Assembly (NCBI GenBank): GCA_947625605.1
Contig: CANQOY010000001.1
Coordinates: 163,405-227,404, forward strand
Reading direction: 5' to 3'
DNA from: an uncultured Clostridia bacterium
GTDB taxonomy: Bacteria > Bacillota > Clostridia > Christensenellales > Borkfalkiaceae
Length of the DNA stretch: 64,000 nt
Shown: positions 40,175-47,872 of the stretch, piece after piece
Layout of the letters: each line of letters begins with the position of its first letter
Numbering within the stretch: the first letter of the stretch is position 1
The notes under the pieces: model-generated
The model's input: the letters and a program-made list of their open reading frames with translations, nothing else
Told to the model about the DNA's origin: nothing
The model's database searches: none
Made by a program: the position numbers and the translations under genes

Positions 40175-42643
40175 AGAAGATCGGACCATATGGAACAGGT
40201 ATTGCTCATCGCCAACGAGGCGGCGAAGCGATACGAAACATCGTACATCGGAAGCGAGCACATCGTGCTCGGCATGCTCTGCGTGAACGACAGCACGGCG
40301 GGCAGATTGCTCGTTGAGGCGGGGGCCTCTCTCGAAAAATACACCGAGGCCTTCAAGCGCACGGTGCAGCACAACAGCCCGTATTACGGCTATACCCCGC
40401 GCACGAAGATGCTCCTCGAACGCGCCCTCGAACTCTCCCTTGCGAGCGAACAGCTCAACCCGCTCATCGGGACAGAGCACATGCTCCTCGCCATTCTCAC
40501 CGTGGACGAGTGCCTTGCCGTGCGCCTGCTTTCGAGCATCGGCGTCGATCTCAGCCTTCTCGAAGCCCGTCTCTCGGAATTTGTCGAGCCGAAGGAGGAC
40601 GAGGCCCCACCCATGCCCAAGAGAGAGGGTGCGCGGCGCACTTCGCAAAGGCCCGTGCCACGGTTCTATACCGAGGAGGAAGAGGAGGAAAAGATCTCCT
40701 CGCTCGAACAGTACGGGGTGGACCTCACCCGCCGCGCGCGCGAGGGAAAGCTGGATCCCGTCATCGGGCGGCATAAGGAGATCGAAAAGGTCATCCAGAT
40801 CCTCTCCCGCAGGACGAAGAACAACCCCGTCCTCATCGGCGAGCCCGGCGTGGGGAAGAGCGCCGTCGTCGAGGGGCTTGCACAGGCGATCGTGGACGGC
40901 GACGTGCCGGAGCTCCTCCACGGGAAGCGGGTGTTTTCCCTCAACATCTCCGGCCTGCTCGCGGGGACCAAGTACCGCGGCGACTTCGAAGAGCGCCTCA
41001 AAACCATCACGGACACGATCGTCAAGGACCGCAACATCATCCTCTTCATCGACGAGATCCACATGATCGTCGGCGCGGGCAGCTCCGTGGAGAACAACAT
41101 GGACGCCGCGAACATCCTCAAACCCATGCTTGCGCGCGGCGAACTTCAAACGGTGGGCGCGACCACGAGCGAGGAATACCGCAAATTCATCGAAAAGGAC
41201 GCGGCCCTCGAACGCAGGTTCACGCCCGTGCTGGTGGACCAGCCGAGCGTGGAGGACGCCATCGTCATTTTGCAGGGGTTGAAGGATAAGTACGAGGCGC
41301 ACCACAACGTCGCCATCACGGACGGAGCCATCGAGGCGGCGGTGAAACTTTCCGACCGCTATGTGACCGATCGGTTTTTGCCCGACAAGGCGATCGACCT
41401 CATCGACGAAGCCGCGTCCCGCGCCCGCCTCAATTCGTACATGGGGCCTGCGGAGCTCAAAGAACTCGAAGAAAAACTTGCGCGCCTCATCGCCGACCGC
41501 GACAAGGCCGCCAAGTGGAAGGACTACTCCCGCGCCGCCGAACTCACGGGGAAGATCGAGGAGTTGAGGCAGCGGCAGGCCGCGCTCAAAGGCGAGTGGG
41601 ACTCCAAGCGCAGCGATACCCATCTCTCCATCGGGCCGGAGGACATTGCCGCCATCGTCAGCGACTGGACGGGGGTGCCCGTCGTCAAACTCACCGAGGA
41701 GGAGAGCGAGCGGCTGCTCCATCTCGAAGAGGATCTGCACAAGCGCATCGTCGGGCAGGACGAGGCCGTATCCGCCGTCGCCCGCGCCATCCGCCGCGCC
41801 CGCGCAGGTCTCAAAGATCCCGGGCGGCCCATCGGCTCCTTCATCTTCGTCGGCCCGACCGGCGTCGGGAAGACCGACCTCTCCAAGGCCCTCGCCGAGA
41901 GCCTCTTCGGGGACGAGCGCACCATGATCCGCCTCGACATGTCCGAGTTCATGGAGAAGGGGGCCGTCACCAAGCTCATCGGCGCGCCTCCCGGCTATGT
42001 CGGGTTCGACGACACGCAGGGCACGCTCGCCGAGCGCGTGCGGCATCGGCCGTACTCCGTCGTGCTGTTCGACGAGATCGAAAAGGCGCACCCCGACGTA
42101 TTCAACGTCCTGTTGCAGATCCTCGACGACGGGCGGCTCACGGACAGCAAGGGCCGCGTGGTCTCCTTCAAGAATACCGTCATCATCCTCACCTCCAACG
42201 TGGGGGCGCACGAGGTGAAGGAGGTCTCCGCGCTCGGCTTCCGCAACGAGGAGGAAACGAGCGAATTCGCCAATATGAAAGAGCGCATCGAGGAGGCCTT
42301 GCGCCAGCAGTTCAAACCCGAATTTCTCAACCGCATCGATGAGATCGTCATCTTCCACAAACTCTCCAAGGAGGACGCCTCGAAGATCTGCGATCGCATC
42401 CTGAGCGGCCTGTTTGCCCGCCTTGCGGAGAGCAAGATCACCGTGCGGGTGAGCGCGCGGGCGAAGGAGAAGCTCATCGAAGAGGGTTACAGCGAAGAGT
42501 TCGGCGCCCGTCCCCTGAAACGGGTCGTGCAGCGGCGGGTGGAGGACGCGCTCTCCGAGAACATTTTGAGCGGCCGTATTGCCCGCGGCGCCACCGTCAC
42601 GCTGGATGAAGTGAACGGCGAATTTGTCTTTAAGACGTACTGA
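40169..42643 (+). CDS. clpC: ATP-dependent Clp protease ATP-binding subunit ClpC
   Basis: HSP100 unfoldase (824 aa). The N-domain has two repeats (about 1-145), which in ClpC recognise phosphoarginine. AAA-1 has Walker A GEPGVGKSAV near residue 228. A coiled-coil M-domain has a UVR-like stretch (KDYSRAAELTGKIEEL). AAA-2 has Walker A GPTGVGKTDL near 565 and a C-terminal ClpP-binding region. Start ATG after AAGGGGGATACC. It is last in mcsA-mcsB-clpC and is followed by a strong terminator. radA, which often follows clpC, is instead at 55364 on the other strand. Confidence 0.97.
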   Translation: MPRRSDHMEQVLLIANEAAKRYETSYIGSEHIVLGMLCVNDSTAGRLLVEAGASLEKYTEAFKRTVQHNSPYYGYTPRTKMLLERALELSLASEQLNPLIGTEHMLLAILTVDECLAVRLLSSIGVDLSLLEARLSEFVEPKEDEAPPMPKREGARRTSQRPVPRFYTEEEEEEKISSLEQYGVDLTRRAREGKLDPVIGRHKEIEKVIQILSRRTKNNPVLIGEPGVGKSAVVEGLAQAIVDGDVPELLHGKRVFSLNISGLLAGTKYRGDFEERLKTITDTIVKDRNIILFIDEIHMIVGAGSSVENNMDAANILKPMLARGELQTVGATTSEEYRKFIEKDAALERRFTPVLVDQPSVEDAIVILQGLKDKYEAHHNVAITDGAIEAAVKLSDRYVTDRFLPDKAIDLIDEAASRARLNSYMGPAELKELEEKLARLIADRDKAAKWKDYSRAAELTGKIEELRQRQAALKGEWDSKRSDTHLSIGPEDIAAIVSDWTGVPVVKLTEEESERLLHLEEDLHKRIVGQDEAVSAVARAIRRARAGLKDPGRPIGSFIFVGPTGVGKTDLSKALAESLFGDERTMIRLDMSEFMEKGAVTKLIGAPPGYVGFDDTQGTLAERVRHRPYSVVLFDEIEKAHPDVFNVLLQILDDGRLTDSKGRVVSFKNTVIILTSNVGAHEVKEVSALGFRNEEETSEFANMKERIEEALRQQFKPEFLNRIDEIVIFHKLSKEDASKICDRILSGLFARLAESKITVRVSARAKEKLIEEGYSEEFGARPLKRVVQRRVEDALSENILSGRIARGATVTLDEVNGEFVFKTY

Positions 42644-42664
42644 AAAAACGCAGAAAACGCAGTC

Positions 42665-42709
42665 AAAAGCCCTGCCCCTCTTTCGAAGAGAGGGGCAGGG
42701 CTTTTCAAA
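42665..42709 (+). terminator. Rho-independent terminator after clpC
   Basis: A 16-bp stem AAAAGCCCTGCCCCTC with its complement, ending in TTTT; the inner loop is TTTCGAAGA. Confidence 0.9.
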
Positions 42710-42738
42710 GTGTTCATGCGATTTTGAAGCCGCTCTTT

Positions 42739-42759
42739 CGGGCATGGTATGCCCGTTTT
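42739..42759 (+). repeat. Palindromic copy of the dispersed motif forming a hairpin
   Basis: CGGGCAT-GGT-ATGCCCG followed by TTTTC. It contains the dispersed motif CGGGCATGGTA and its partial mirror, making a perfect 7-bp stem. It lies in noncoding DNA between the clpC terminator and the ung stop and could act as a second terminator. Confidence 0.75.
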
Positions 42760-42783
42760 CGTTTGAAAGGGCGACAGAAAGGA

Positions 42784-43452
42784 TCAGCCGTTCAAGTTCC
42801 AATCGATGGGCGCGATCCCGTGCTGCGTGAGATAGGCGTTGGTTTTGGAGTAGTGGCGGCACCCGAAAAATCCGTTATATGCCGAGAGGGGAGAGGGGTG
42901 CGCGCATTCTAAAATGAGATGCTTTCTTCCGTCGATGAGGTCTCTCTTCTTCCGCGCGTTCCCGCCCCAGAGCAAGAATACGAGGTGCTCCTTCTCCTCC
43001 GAGAGGAGGGAGATCACGCTGTCCGTAAACCAACTCCATCCGCAGTTCGCATGGCTGTTCGCCTGATGGGCGCGCACGGTGAGCGAAGTGTTGAGAAGCA
43101 GTACGCCCTCCCGTGCCCACTTCGTGAGATCGCCGCTCCGCGGCGGCGGGAAGCCCAAGTCGTCTTTGAGCTCTTTGAGCATGTTTTCGAGAGAGGGCGG
43201 TTTGGGGACGCCGTCTTTGACCGAGAAGCACAGCCCGTGCGCCTGTCCCTCGTTGTGATACGGGTCCTGCCCCAAGAGCACCGCCTTCACCTCTGCATAG
43301 GGCGTGCAGCGGAAGCAATTATAGATGTCGTACATGTCGGGGTAGACGATGTGCGTCGAGTATTCCCGTTTGAGAAATTCCCTGATCTTCAAATATCTTT
43401 CGTCCGCAAACAGCGGCGCGAGGGGTTGCTTCCAATCGCCGAGATCGATCAT
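42784..43452 (-). CDS. ung: Uracil-DNA glycosylase (family 1)
   Basis: Removes uracil from DNA (222 aa). The catalytic water-activating loop is LLGQDPYHNEGQAHGLCFSV, shown here in part as GQDPYH (Asp near residue 63), and the HPSPLSAYNGFFG loop near 185 carries the catalytic His. The start at MIDLGDWK follows TTTGGAGGCGTT and overlaps the luxS stop by ATGA. A 44-residue longer reading would overlap most of luxS's end and is rejected. Last gene of mtnN-luxS-ung. Confidence 0.95.
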   Translation of the reverse strand: MIDLGDWKQPLAPLFADERYLKIREFLKREYSTHIVYPDMYDIYNCFRCTPYAEVKAVLLGQDPYHNEGQAHGLCFSVKDGVPKPPSLENMLKELKDDLGFPPPRSGDLTKWAREGVLLLNTSLTVRAHQANSHANCGWSWFTDSVISLLSEEKEHLVFLLWGGNARKKRDLIDGRKHLILECAHPSPLSAYNGFFGCRHYSKTNAYLTQHGIAPIDWNLNG

Positions 43453-43883
43453 AACGCCTCCAAAACTTTTTCGTATTCTTCGAGCTCTCTCTTTGCCCCC
43501 GCGAGGTCGTGGGCAAGATAGTTCCCGCATTCCTCCCGCTTCGCGCCGGGGATCTCGTCGAGGGCAAGCGCGGCGGGGATACACTCTTTCAGCAGTGCGA
43601 GCACATCTTCGCGGCCGAGGCGGACGGTGAGAAGATAGAACCCCGTGCGGCAGCCCATCGGTCCGAAGTAGACGATATTTTGCCCCTCGCGGCAGTTGCG
43701 CAGGACGGTGGCGAGCAGGTGTTCGATCGTGTGCAGCGCGTCGGGGGAAATGTAGTCCCCCGCGTTCGGCTTCTTGAAGCGCAGGTCGAACGTCGTCACG
43801 CCGTTTGCGGGCGCGGAGGCGTACAGCCCCGGGAGGAGCGCGTCGTGGTTCTTTTCAAAGGATGCGATTTTTTTGAGATTCAT
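43449..43883 (-). CDS. luxS: S-ribosylhomocysteine lyase LuxS
   Basis: Cleaves S-ribosylhomocysteine to homocysteine and the AI-2 precursor DPD (144 aa). The metal-binding HTIEHLLAT motif (His, Glu, His) lies near residue 52, and GPMGCRTGFYL near 74 has the catalytic Cys. The third ligand Cys lies in EECGNYLAHDL. Overlaps mtnN upstream and ung downstream, each by ATGA. With mtnN it completes S-adenosylhomocysteine recycling. Confidence 0.97.
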   Translation of the reverse strand: MNLKKIASFEKNHDALLPGLYASAPANGVTTFDLRFKKPNAGDYISPDALHTIEHLLATVLRNCREGQNIVYFGPMGCRTGFYLLTVRLGREDVLALLKECIPAALALDEIPGAKREECGNYLAHDLAGAKRELEEYEKVLEAL

Positions 43884-44539
43884 TCCAAGGCCTCCAAGAT
43901 CTCGCCGAGGTGCGCTTTCAGGTGGATGAGCGCGTGCCGCACATTCTCGCGGAACTGCTTTGTCGTGCTCCCCGTTCCATAGACGTCCGAGATCGCCTTC
44001 ACCGAGACCACGGACATGCCTGCCGCCTTTGCGGTCTGAACGATGGCGCCGAGCTCCATTTCACGGATCTCGCAGCCCAAGCGGAGGAGCAGGGCATGGT
44101 CGGCGGGGGAATCGTCGAAGCGGTCTCCCGTACCCAGAGCACGGCGCGGGAATTCGAGCGCTTCGGGGCAGAACAGGGGCAAAAAGTTTTGCGTTTCGCC
44201 GGGGAGGGTGCCCACCTCTTTGCCGCTGAGCTGGACGAGGTCGAAGTCGTACTGCACGGCTCTCTCGATGAGATAGAGCTCGCCGACGCGCGTGCTCTCC
44301 GCCGAGAGCCCGCCCGCAACGCCGAAGTTGAGCAAAATGTCCGCGCCGCATGCGATGGCGGCGCAGGCTCCCGCGGCCGCGTTCACCTTTCCTTCGCCGC
44401 TCACGACCAGCGCGACCTCTTTCCCGAAAGCCCTTCCGAGGCTCACGGTCTTTCCGAATACCGTGCGAACGGCGGAAACCTCCATGCTCCCGAGCAAAAT
44501 TTCCGCCTCGCTGTCCATTGCAATGACGCAGCCGATCAT
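43880..44539 (-). CDS. mtnN: 5'-methylthioadenosine/S-adenosylhomocysteine nucleosidase
   Basis: A 219-aa nucleosidase (Pfs) that hydrolyses MTA and SAH, providing the substrate of LuxS. IGCVIAMDSEAEILL starts the protein; NFGVAGGL near residue 75, EMELGAIVQTA near 170 (substrate-binding Met-Glu) and SDVYG near 193 (catalytic Asp) are visible. The start at MIGCVIA has GAGGAG upstream. Minus-strand promoter TTGCAA-17-TATAAT at 44606-44634. Confidence 0.95.
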   Translation of the reverse strand: MIGCVIAMDSEAEILLGSMEVSAVRTVFGKTVSLGRAFGKEVALVVSGEGKVNAAAGACAAIACGADILLNFGVAGGLSAESTRVGELYLIERAVQYDFDLVQLSGKEVGTLPGETQNFLPLFCPEALEFPRRALGTGDRFDDSPADHALLLRLGCEIREMELGAIVQTAKAAGMSVVSVKAISDVYGTGSTTKQFRENVRHALIHLKAHLGEILEALE

Positions 44540-44605
44540 GGCCGAACTCCTCTTTCCGAATCGGAAAACGTAAGATTTGCACCCCGTTTTCGAGGGGCGG
44601 TTTTT

Positions 44606-44634
44606 ATTATAACAACTTTTTTGCAAAATTGCAA
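44606..44634 (-). promoter_or_regulatory. SigmaA-type promoter of mtnN-luxS-ung
   Basis: On the minus strand TTGCAA (44629-44634), a 17-bp spacer, TATAAT (44606-44611). A second TTGCAA lies at 44621-44626, in the right place for a divergent plus-strand -35 (weak TAGTTT -10 at 44644-44649). Confidence 0.8.
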
Positions 44635-44689
44635 TCCCCCGCATAGTTTTTTCGGCGAAAGGCAAAACTTGGCATGAAGGAGGACTCAA

Positions 44690-45937
44690 ATGAATCCGTT
44701 TGATTTGAAGCCGCAGAAAGCGGACAAGATTTTTACCTCGTGGAATAAAGTGCTCGTAAAGCCCTACGACAAGAACGCCGTCGATCCGTACACCCGTCTC
44801 CGCGTCATCCTGATGTCCGGAACGGAGTTCGAGAGCGTGCGTCTCTCCCATGCCTTCACGCGGAACTGCCCGAACAACGACGTAAGGCGCAGGCTTGCGA
44901 GCATGCGGCGCGGCGAACAGATCCAGCAAAAGCGCGTGGCGAGCCTCAAACCCGCGAACGAGAGCATTTTGGAGCACACCATCGGCTACGAACAGCTCGC
45001 CGTGGACCTCACCGCAAATCTCGCCGTCACCGAAAAGAACAGCTATGTGAAGAAACAGCTCGATTTCGCCCTCCTCGAAGACTTCGACCACCTCTACCGC
45101 TATGCCGACCTCATGGAGATCGAGAAAGGGGGAGATCCGAAGCGCTTGGTGGGCTCGTATACCGAGATCATGCCGGGCCGCCCCACCGTGGCGGAATACC
45201 GCCATCCCAGCGACGACGTCAACTTCTATATCAACGGCTACCTCAACGACCTCAAAACAAAGCTGAACGTCAACATCATCACGGCGGCGGAGCAGCAGAC
45301 GATGAACTTCTATATGAACGTCGCCAACCTCTACAACACGCCTCTCGGCCGCAAGCTCTACAACGAGATCGCCATGATCGAAGAACAGCACGTCACGGGC
45401 TATGGGAGCTTAAAGGACCCTACCATGTCTTGGTGGGAGTGCCTTCTGATGAACGAATATACCGAGTGCTACCTCTATTGGTCGTGCTACGAGGACGAAA
45501 AGAACGAGCGCATCAAGGGTATCTGGGAACAGCACTTCGAGGAGGAGGTCGCGCACCTGCACGAGGCGGCGGACCTTTTGAGGACGTACGAGGGCAAGGT
45601 CTGGCAGCAGGTGCTTCCCGAGGGCGGCGAGTTCCCCGAACTTCTCAAATTCCGCCCGCAGAAGGAGTATATCCGCGAGATCCTCAAAAGCGTGCGCCTC
45701 ACCGCCGTCGAGGAGGGGTGGGAAGAGCTCGACAAGGTACCCGATTCCTTCCGCTACTTCGGCTACAACGCGAAGATCAACGGAAAGCCCCACACGGTGG
45801 GCACGCACACCGTCATCGAGAAGGCCATCGTCAACCTCGGGCAGGATTTTCGCATCCAGAACGCCGAGCATCCGATCAAGGCGCTCACAGACCGCAAAAA
45901 GGACAACATCGACGTAGCCCGCGTAAAGGGAAAATGA
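44690..45937 (+). CDS. Large ferritin-like hypothetical protein
   Basis: A 415-aa soluble, helical protein with repeated ferritin-type motifs: ILEHTIGYEQLAVDL, LLEDFDHLYRYADL, IEEQHVTGYGSL (ExxH) and EEEVAHLHEAADLL (ExxH). The pattern suggests one or two diiron-type four-helix bundles. I do not recognise a named family. Gly/Arg-rich low-complexity is absent and codon use matches the neighbours. The ATG follows GAAGGAGGACTCAA. A redox or metal role is inference from the motif pattern. A terminator lies at 45957. Confidence 0.8.
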   Translation: MNPFDLKPQKADKIFTSWNKVLVKPYDKNAVDPYTRLRVILMSGTEFESVRLSHAFTRNCPNNDVRRRLASMRRGEQIQQKRVASLKPANESILEHTIGYEQLAVDLTANLAVTEKNSYVKKQLDFALLEDFDHLYRYADLMEIEKGGDPKRLVGSYTEIMPGRPTVAEYRHPSDDVNFYINGYLNDLKTKLNVNIITAAEQQTMNFYMNVANLYNTPLGRKLYNEIAMIEEQHVTGYGSLKDPTMSWWECLLMNEYTECYLYWSCYEDEKNERIKGIWEQHFEEEVAHLHEAADLLRTYEGKVWQQVLPEGGEFPELLKFRPQKEYIREILKSVRLTAVEEGWEELDKVPDSFRYFGYNAKINGKPHTVGTHTVIEKAIVNLGQDFRIQNAEHPIKALTDRKKDNIDVARVKGK

Positions 45938-45956
45938 TCCAAAAAAACTTATATAT

Positions 45957-45988
45957 GCAGTGCATTGTGAATATGCGCTGCATTTTTT
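45957..45988 (+). terminator. Terminator after the ferritin-like gene
   Basis: GCAGTGCAT-TGTGAAT-ATGCGCTGC (one G-U pair), then ATTTTTT. Confidence 0.8.
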
Positions 45989-46031
45989 CATTTTTGCGCG
46001 CATCATATGCAAACTCCCGCGGGCAAATTTG

Positions 46032-46060
46032 TTGACGTATCCCGTAAAATATGGTATAAT
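46032..46060 (+). promoter_or_regulatory. SigmaA-type promoter of the redoxin lipoprotein
   Basis: TTGACG, a 17-bp spacer, TATAAT; ribosome site CACGGAGGTATTT. Confidence 0.88.
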
Positions 46061-46085
46061 CACAGTGAAATTCACGGAGGTATTT

Positions 46086-47270
46086 ATGAAGAATATCCGA
46101 AAGAACGCGTTTTTTGCCGTGCTTGCGGCATGTCTGATGTTTGCGGTATGGCTCGTTGCCGCGGCCTGCACGGGAGATGCGCATACGCAGCATGTGGATG
46201 CGGACAACGACGGGCTCTGCGACGAGTGCGGCGACCCCATGCCCGGCACGGGAGACGAGCACACAGAGCATGTGGATGCGGACAATGACGGGCTCTGCGA
46301 CGAGTGCGGCGACCCCATGCCCGGCACGGGAGACGAGCACACGGTGCATGTGGATGCGGACAATGACGGAAAGTGCGACGAGTGCGGCGATCCGATGCCC
46401 AATACCGAACCCGACGATCCGACGAAGGTGGTCTACACGGTTTCGCTTTGCAGAAACGACGGGCGGCTCCTCACGGGTGAGATCAACCTCGTGGCGCGTG
46501 TAGAGCACGCGAACGGCGATCTTGCGATGACCTTGATCTTCCGCTCGGAAAACAGGAAGACGATGGAGCTCGACGCGGATACCTATACCGTCAAGGTCGT
46601 GTCCGTCTCGAAGCCGAAAAACTTCACGGTCAACGATCAAGCCTATACCATGTCCGCATCGGCGCCCTCGGCAAACATCTTCCTGACGCCGACCGCTCCT
46701 GCTTCGGAGCCTGCGGAATACACGCAGGGTTCGATCATGTACGACTACACGTTCACGTCCGTCAAGGGGGACGATGCAACGGTCACCCTCTCCGATCTCT
46801 ATGCGGATCACAAGATCGTCTTTTTGAGCTTCTTCTATGTGGGCTGCATATGGTGTGAGAGGGAGATGGGCCCCATGCTCGAAGCCTATCAGAACTACAA
46901 GGACGACATGGTGATCGTCTTTCTTGACATCTATGCCGCGAATAGAGAGTCGGACAGCTCGATCCTCAATTGGGCGGAGGAGATGCACATCGGCGACTTC
47001 TTCATCGGCCGCGCGGGCGATCTCGAAACGGAGAAGTTCAAGTATAACGGGCAGGCCGTCACAGGCGTTCCGCTGAGCGTATTCGTGGATAGCGAGGGCG
47101 TCATCGTGGAGCTCCATCCGGGAGCCATGACGGATGCGAGCGGCGAATGCACGGTAGACGCGGCTATGACAGTGTTCCGGCGCGTTTTTGCCTCCTTCGG
47201 CGAAAGCGGGGCACCCATGTCTGCGGGAAGAGCGCTTGCCGCGCTCCCTCCCTGCAAGCGCGAGGACTGA
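46086..47270 (+). CDS. Lipoprotein with tandem Cys/Asp repeats and a TlpA-like redoxin domain
   Basis: A 394-aa lipoprotein: signal peptide and lipobox AAAC near residue 28, then almost three tandem copies of a 26-residue unit (HVDADNDGLCDECGDPMP core) that joins a DxDxDG calcium-type loop to a CxxC pair. A middle segment (about 115-225) is followed by a thioredoxin-fold domain with FYVGCIWCEREMGPM (CIWC active site) and TGVPLSVFVDSEG. It is probably an extracytoplasmic thiol-disulfide protein on a metal-binding stalk. Own promoter and terminator; no CcdA-type partner is adjacent. Confidence 0.85.
   Translation: MKNIRKNAFFAVLAACLMFAVWLVAAACTGDAHTQHVDADNDGLCDECGDPMPGTGDEHTEHVDADNDGLCDECGDPMPGTGDEHTVHVDADNDGKCDECGDPMPNTEPDDPTKVVYTVSLCRNDGRLLTGEINLVARVEHANGDLAMTLIFRSENRKTMELDADTYTVKVVSVSKPKNFTVNDQAYTMSASAPSANIFLTPTAPASEPAEYTQGSIMYDYTFTSVKGDDATVTLSDLYADHKIVFLSFFYVGCIWCEREMGPMLEAYQNYKDDMVIVFLDIYAANRESDSSILNWAEEMHIGDFFIGRAGDLETEKFKYNGQAVTGVPLSVFVDSEGVIVELHPGAMTDASGECTVDAAMTVFRRVFASFGESGAPMSAGRALAALPPCKRED
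46191..46400 (+). repeat. Tandem 78-bp coding repeat (2.7 copies)
   Basis: Units start at 46191, 46269 and 46347 and encode the HVDADNDG...CDECGDPMP repeat. The first two are nearly identical at DNA level, and the third diverges after the CxxC. Recent duplication and copy-number variation are likely. Confidence 0.9.
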
Positions 47271-47280
47271 AACGCATGAG

Positions 47281-47322
47281 AAAACGCCGCCCGCCGCAAC
47301 CTTGCGGCGGGCGGCGTTTTTG
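47281..47322 (+). terminator. Rho-independent terminator after the redoxin lipoprotein
   Basis: A very long GC-rich stem, AAAACGCCGCCCGCCGCAA with its complement at 47302-47320, then a T-run. Confidence 0.92.
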
Positions 47323-47391
47323 TTGCGGCGCGGATCCGGCGCGCGCGGAAGCGGCGGGAATAAACTTCCTTTAAGGGGCCATACTGCTCGC

Positions 47392-47796
47392 ATGAGGAAA
47401 ATTTTTCTTGCGGCGATTTTGGCATTTTCCATCTGCGCGTTCACGGCATGCGACGCGCAGAAATTGAGTTCTCTCGAAGATCTCTCGCGGCCGTATGCGG
47501 GCGTCTACGAGTGCGAGCAGCTCCGCTACGGGGACGAAGATAAGTCGGGAGCGTTCGAATATCTCCGCCTGACGCTGGAAAACAGCGGAAAGTTTGTTCT
47601 CTCCTACAAGACCGTCAAAGGCGCAGAGGGGGAGATCGGGGGCAGTTATGAGGCGGATACGGAGCGCGAGCGCATCACTTTCCACGCGGGGCAGGGGTTC
47701 CGCACCGTCACGCGCACCTTCCCCATGCAAGGCGGCGCCATTCGCATCGACGCCAACCTCGCAGGCCGCCTGCTGTACGCCGAGTTCAAAATGTGA
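47392..47796 (+). CDS. Small lipoprotein of unknown function
   Basis: A 134-aa protein with a signal peptide (MRKIFLAAILAFSI) and lipobox FTAC near residue 20; the remainder is beta-rich (YAGVYECEQLRYGDE, LRLTLENSGKFVLSY, TRTFPMQGGAIRID), a lipocalin-like or calycin-like pattern but not assignable. The only ribosome-site-like AAGGGG is 13 nt from the ATG; CATACT lies 6 nt before the ATG, so a leaderless start is possible. It is followed by the helicase gene. Confidence 0.8.
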   Translation: MRKIFLAAILAFSICAFTACDAQKLSSLEDLSRPYAGVYECEQLRYGDEDKSGAFEYLRLTLENSGKFVLSYKTVKGAEGEIGGSYEADTERERITFHAGQGFRTVTRTFPMQGGAIRIDANLAGRLLYAEFKM

Positions 47797-47837
47797 CGGT
47801 TCGCCGAGGAAATTTTTCATTTTTGAAGAACAAAAGT

Positions 47838-47866
47838 TTGCGTTTTTTCCCGCAGTATGATATACT
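47838..47866 (+). promoter_or_regulatory. Promoter of the RecD-like helicase gene, leaderless spacing
   Basis: TTGCGT, a 17-bp spacer, TATACT; the ATG lies 6 nt (GTCCGC) after the -10 box, and no ribosome site is present. Confidence 0.75.
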
Positions 47867-47872
47867 GTCCGC

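Noticed and set aside
46191..46400. CRISPR-like array
   Set aside because: The 78-bp repeats are contiguous and in frame within a lipoprotein gene, with no spacers. No other regularly spaced repeats were seen in the window.
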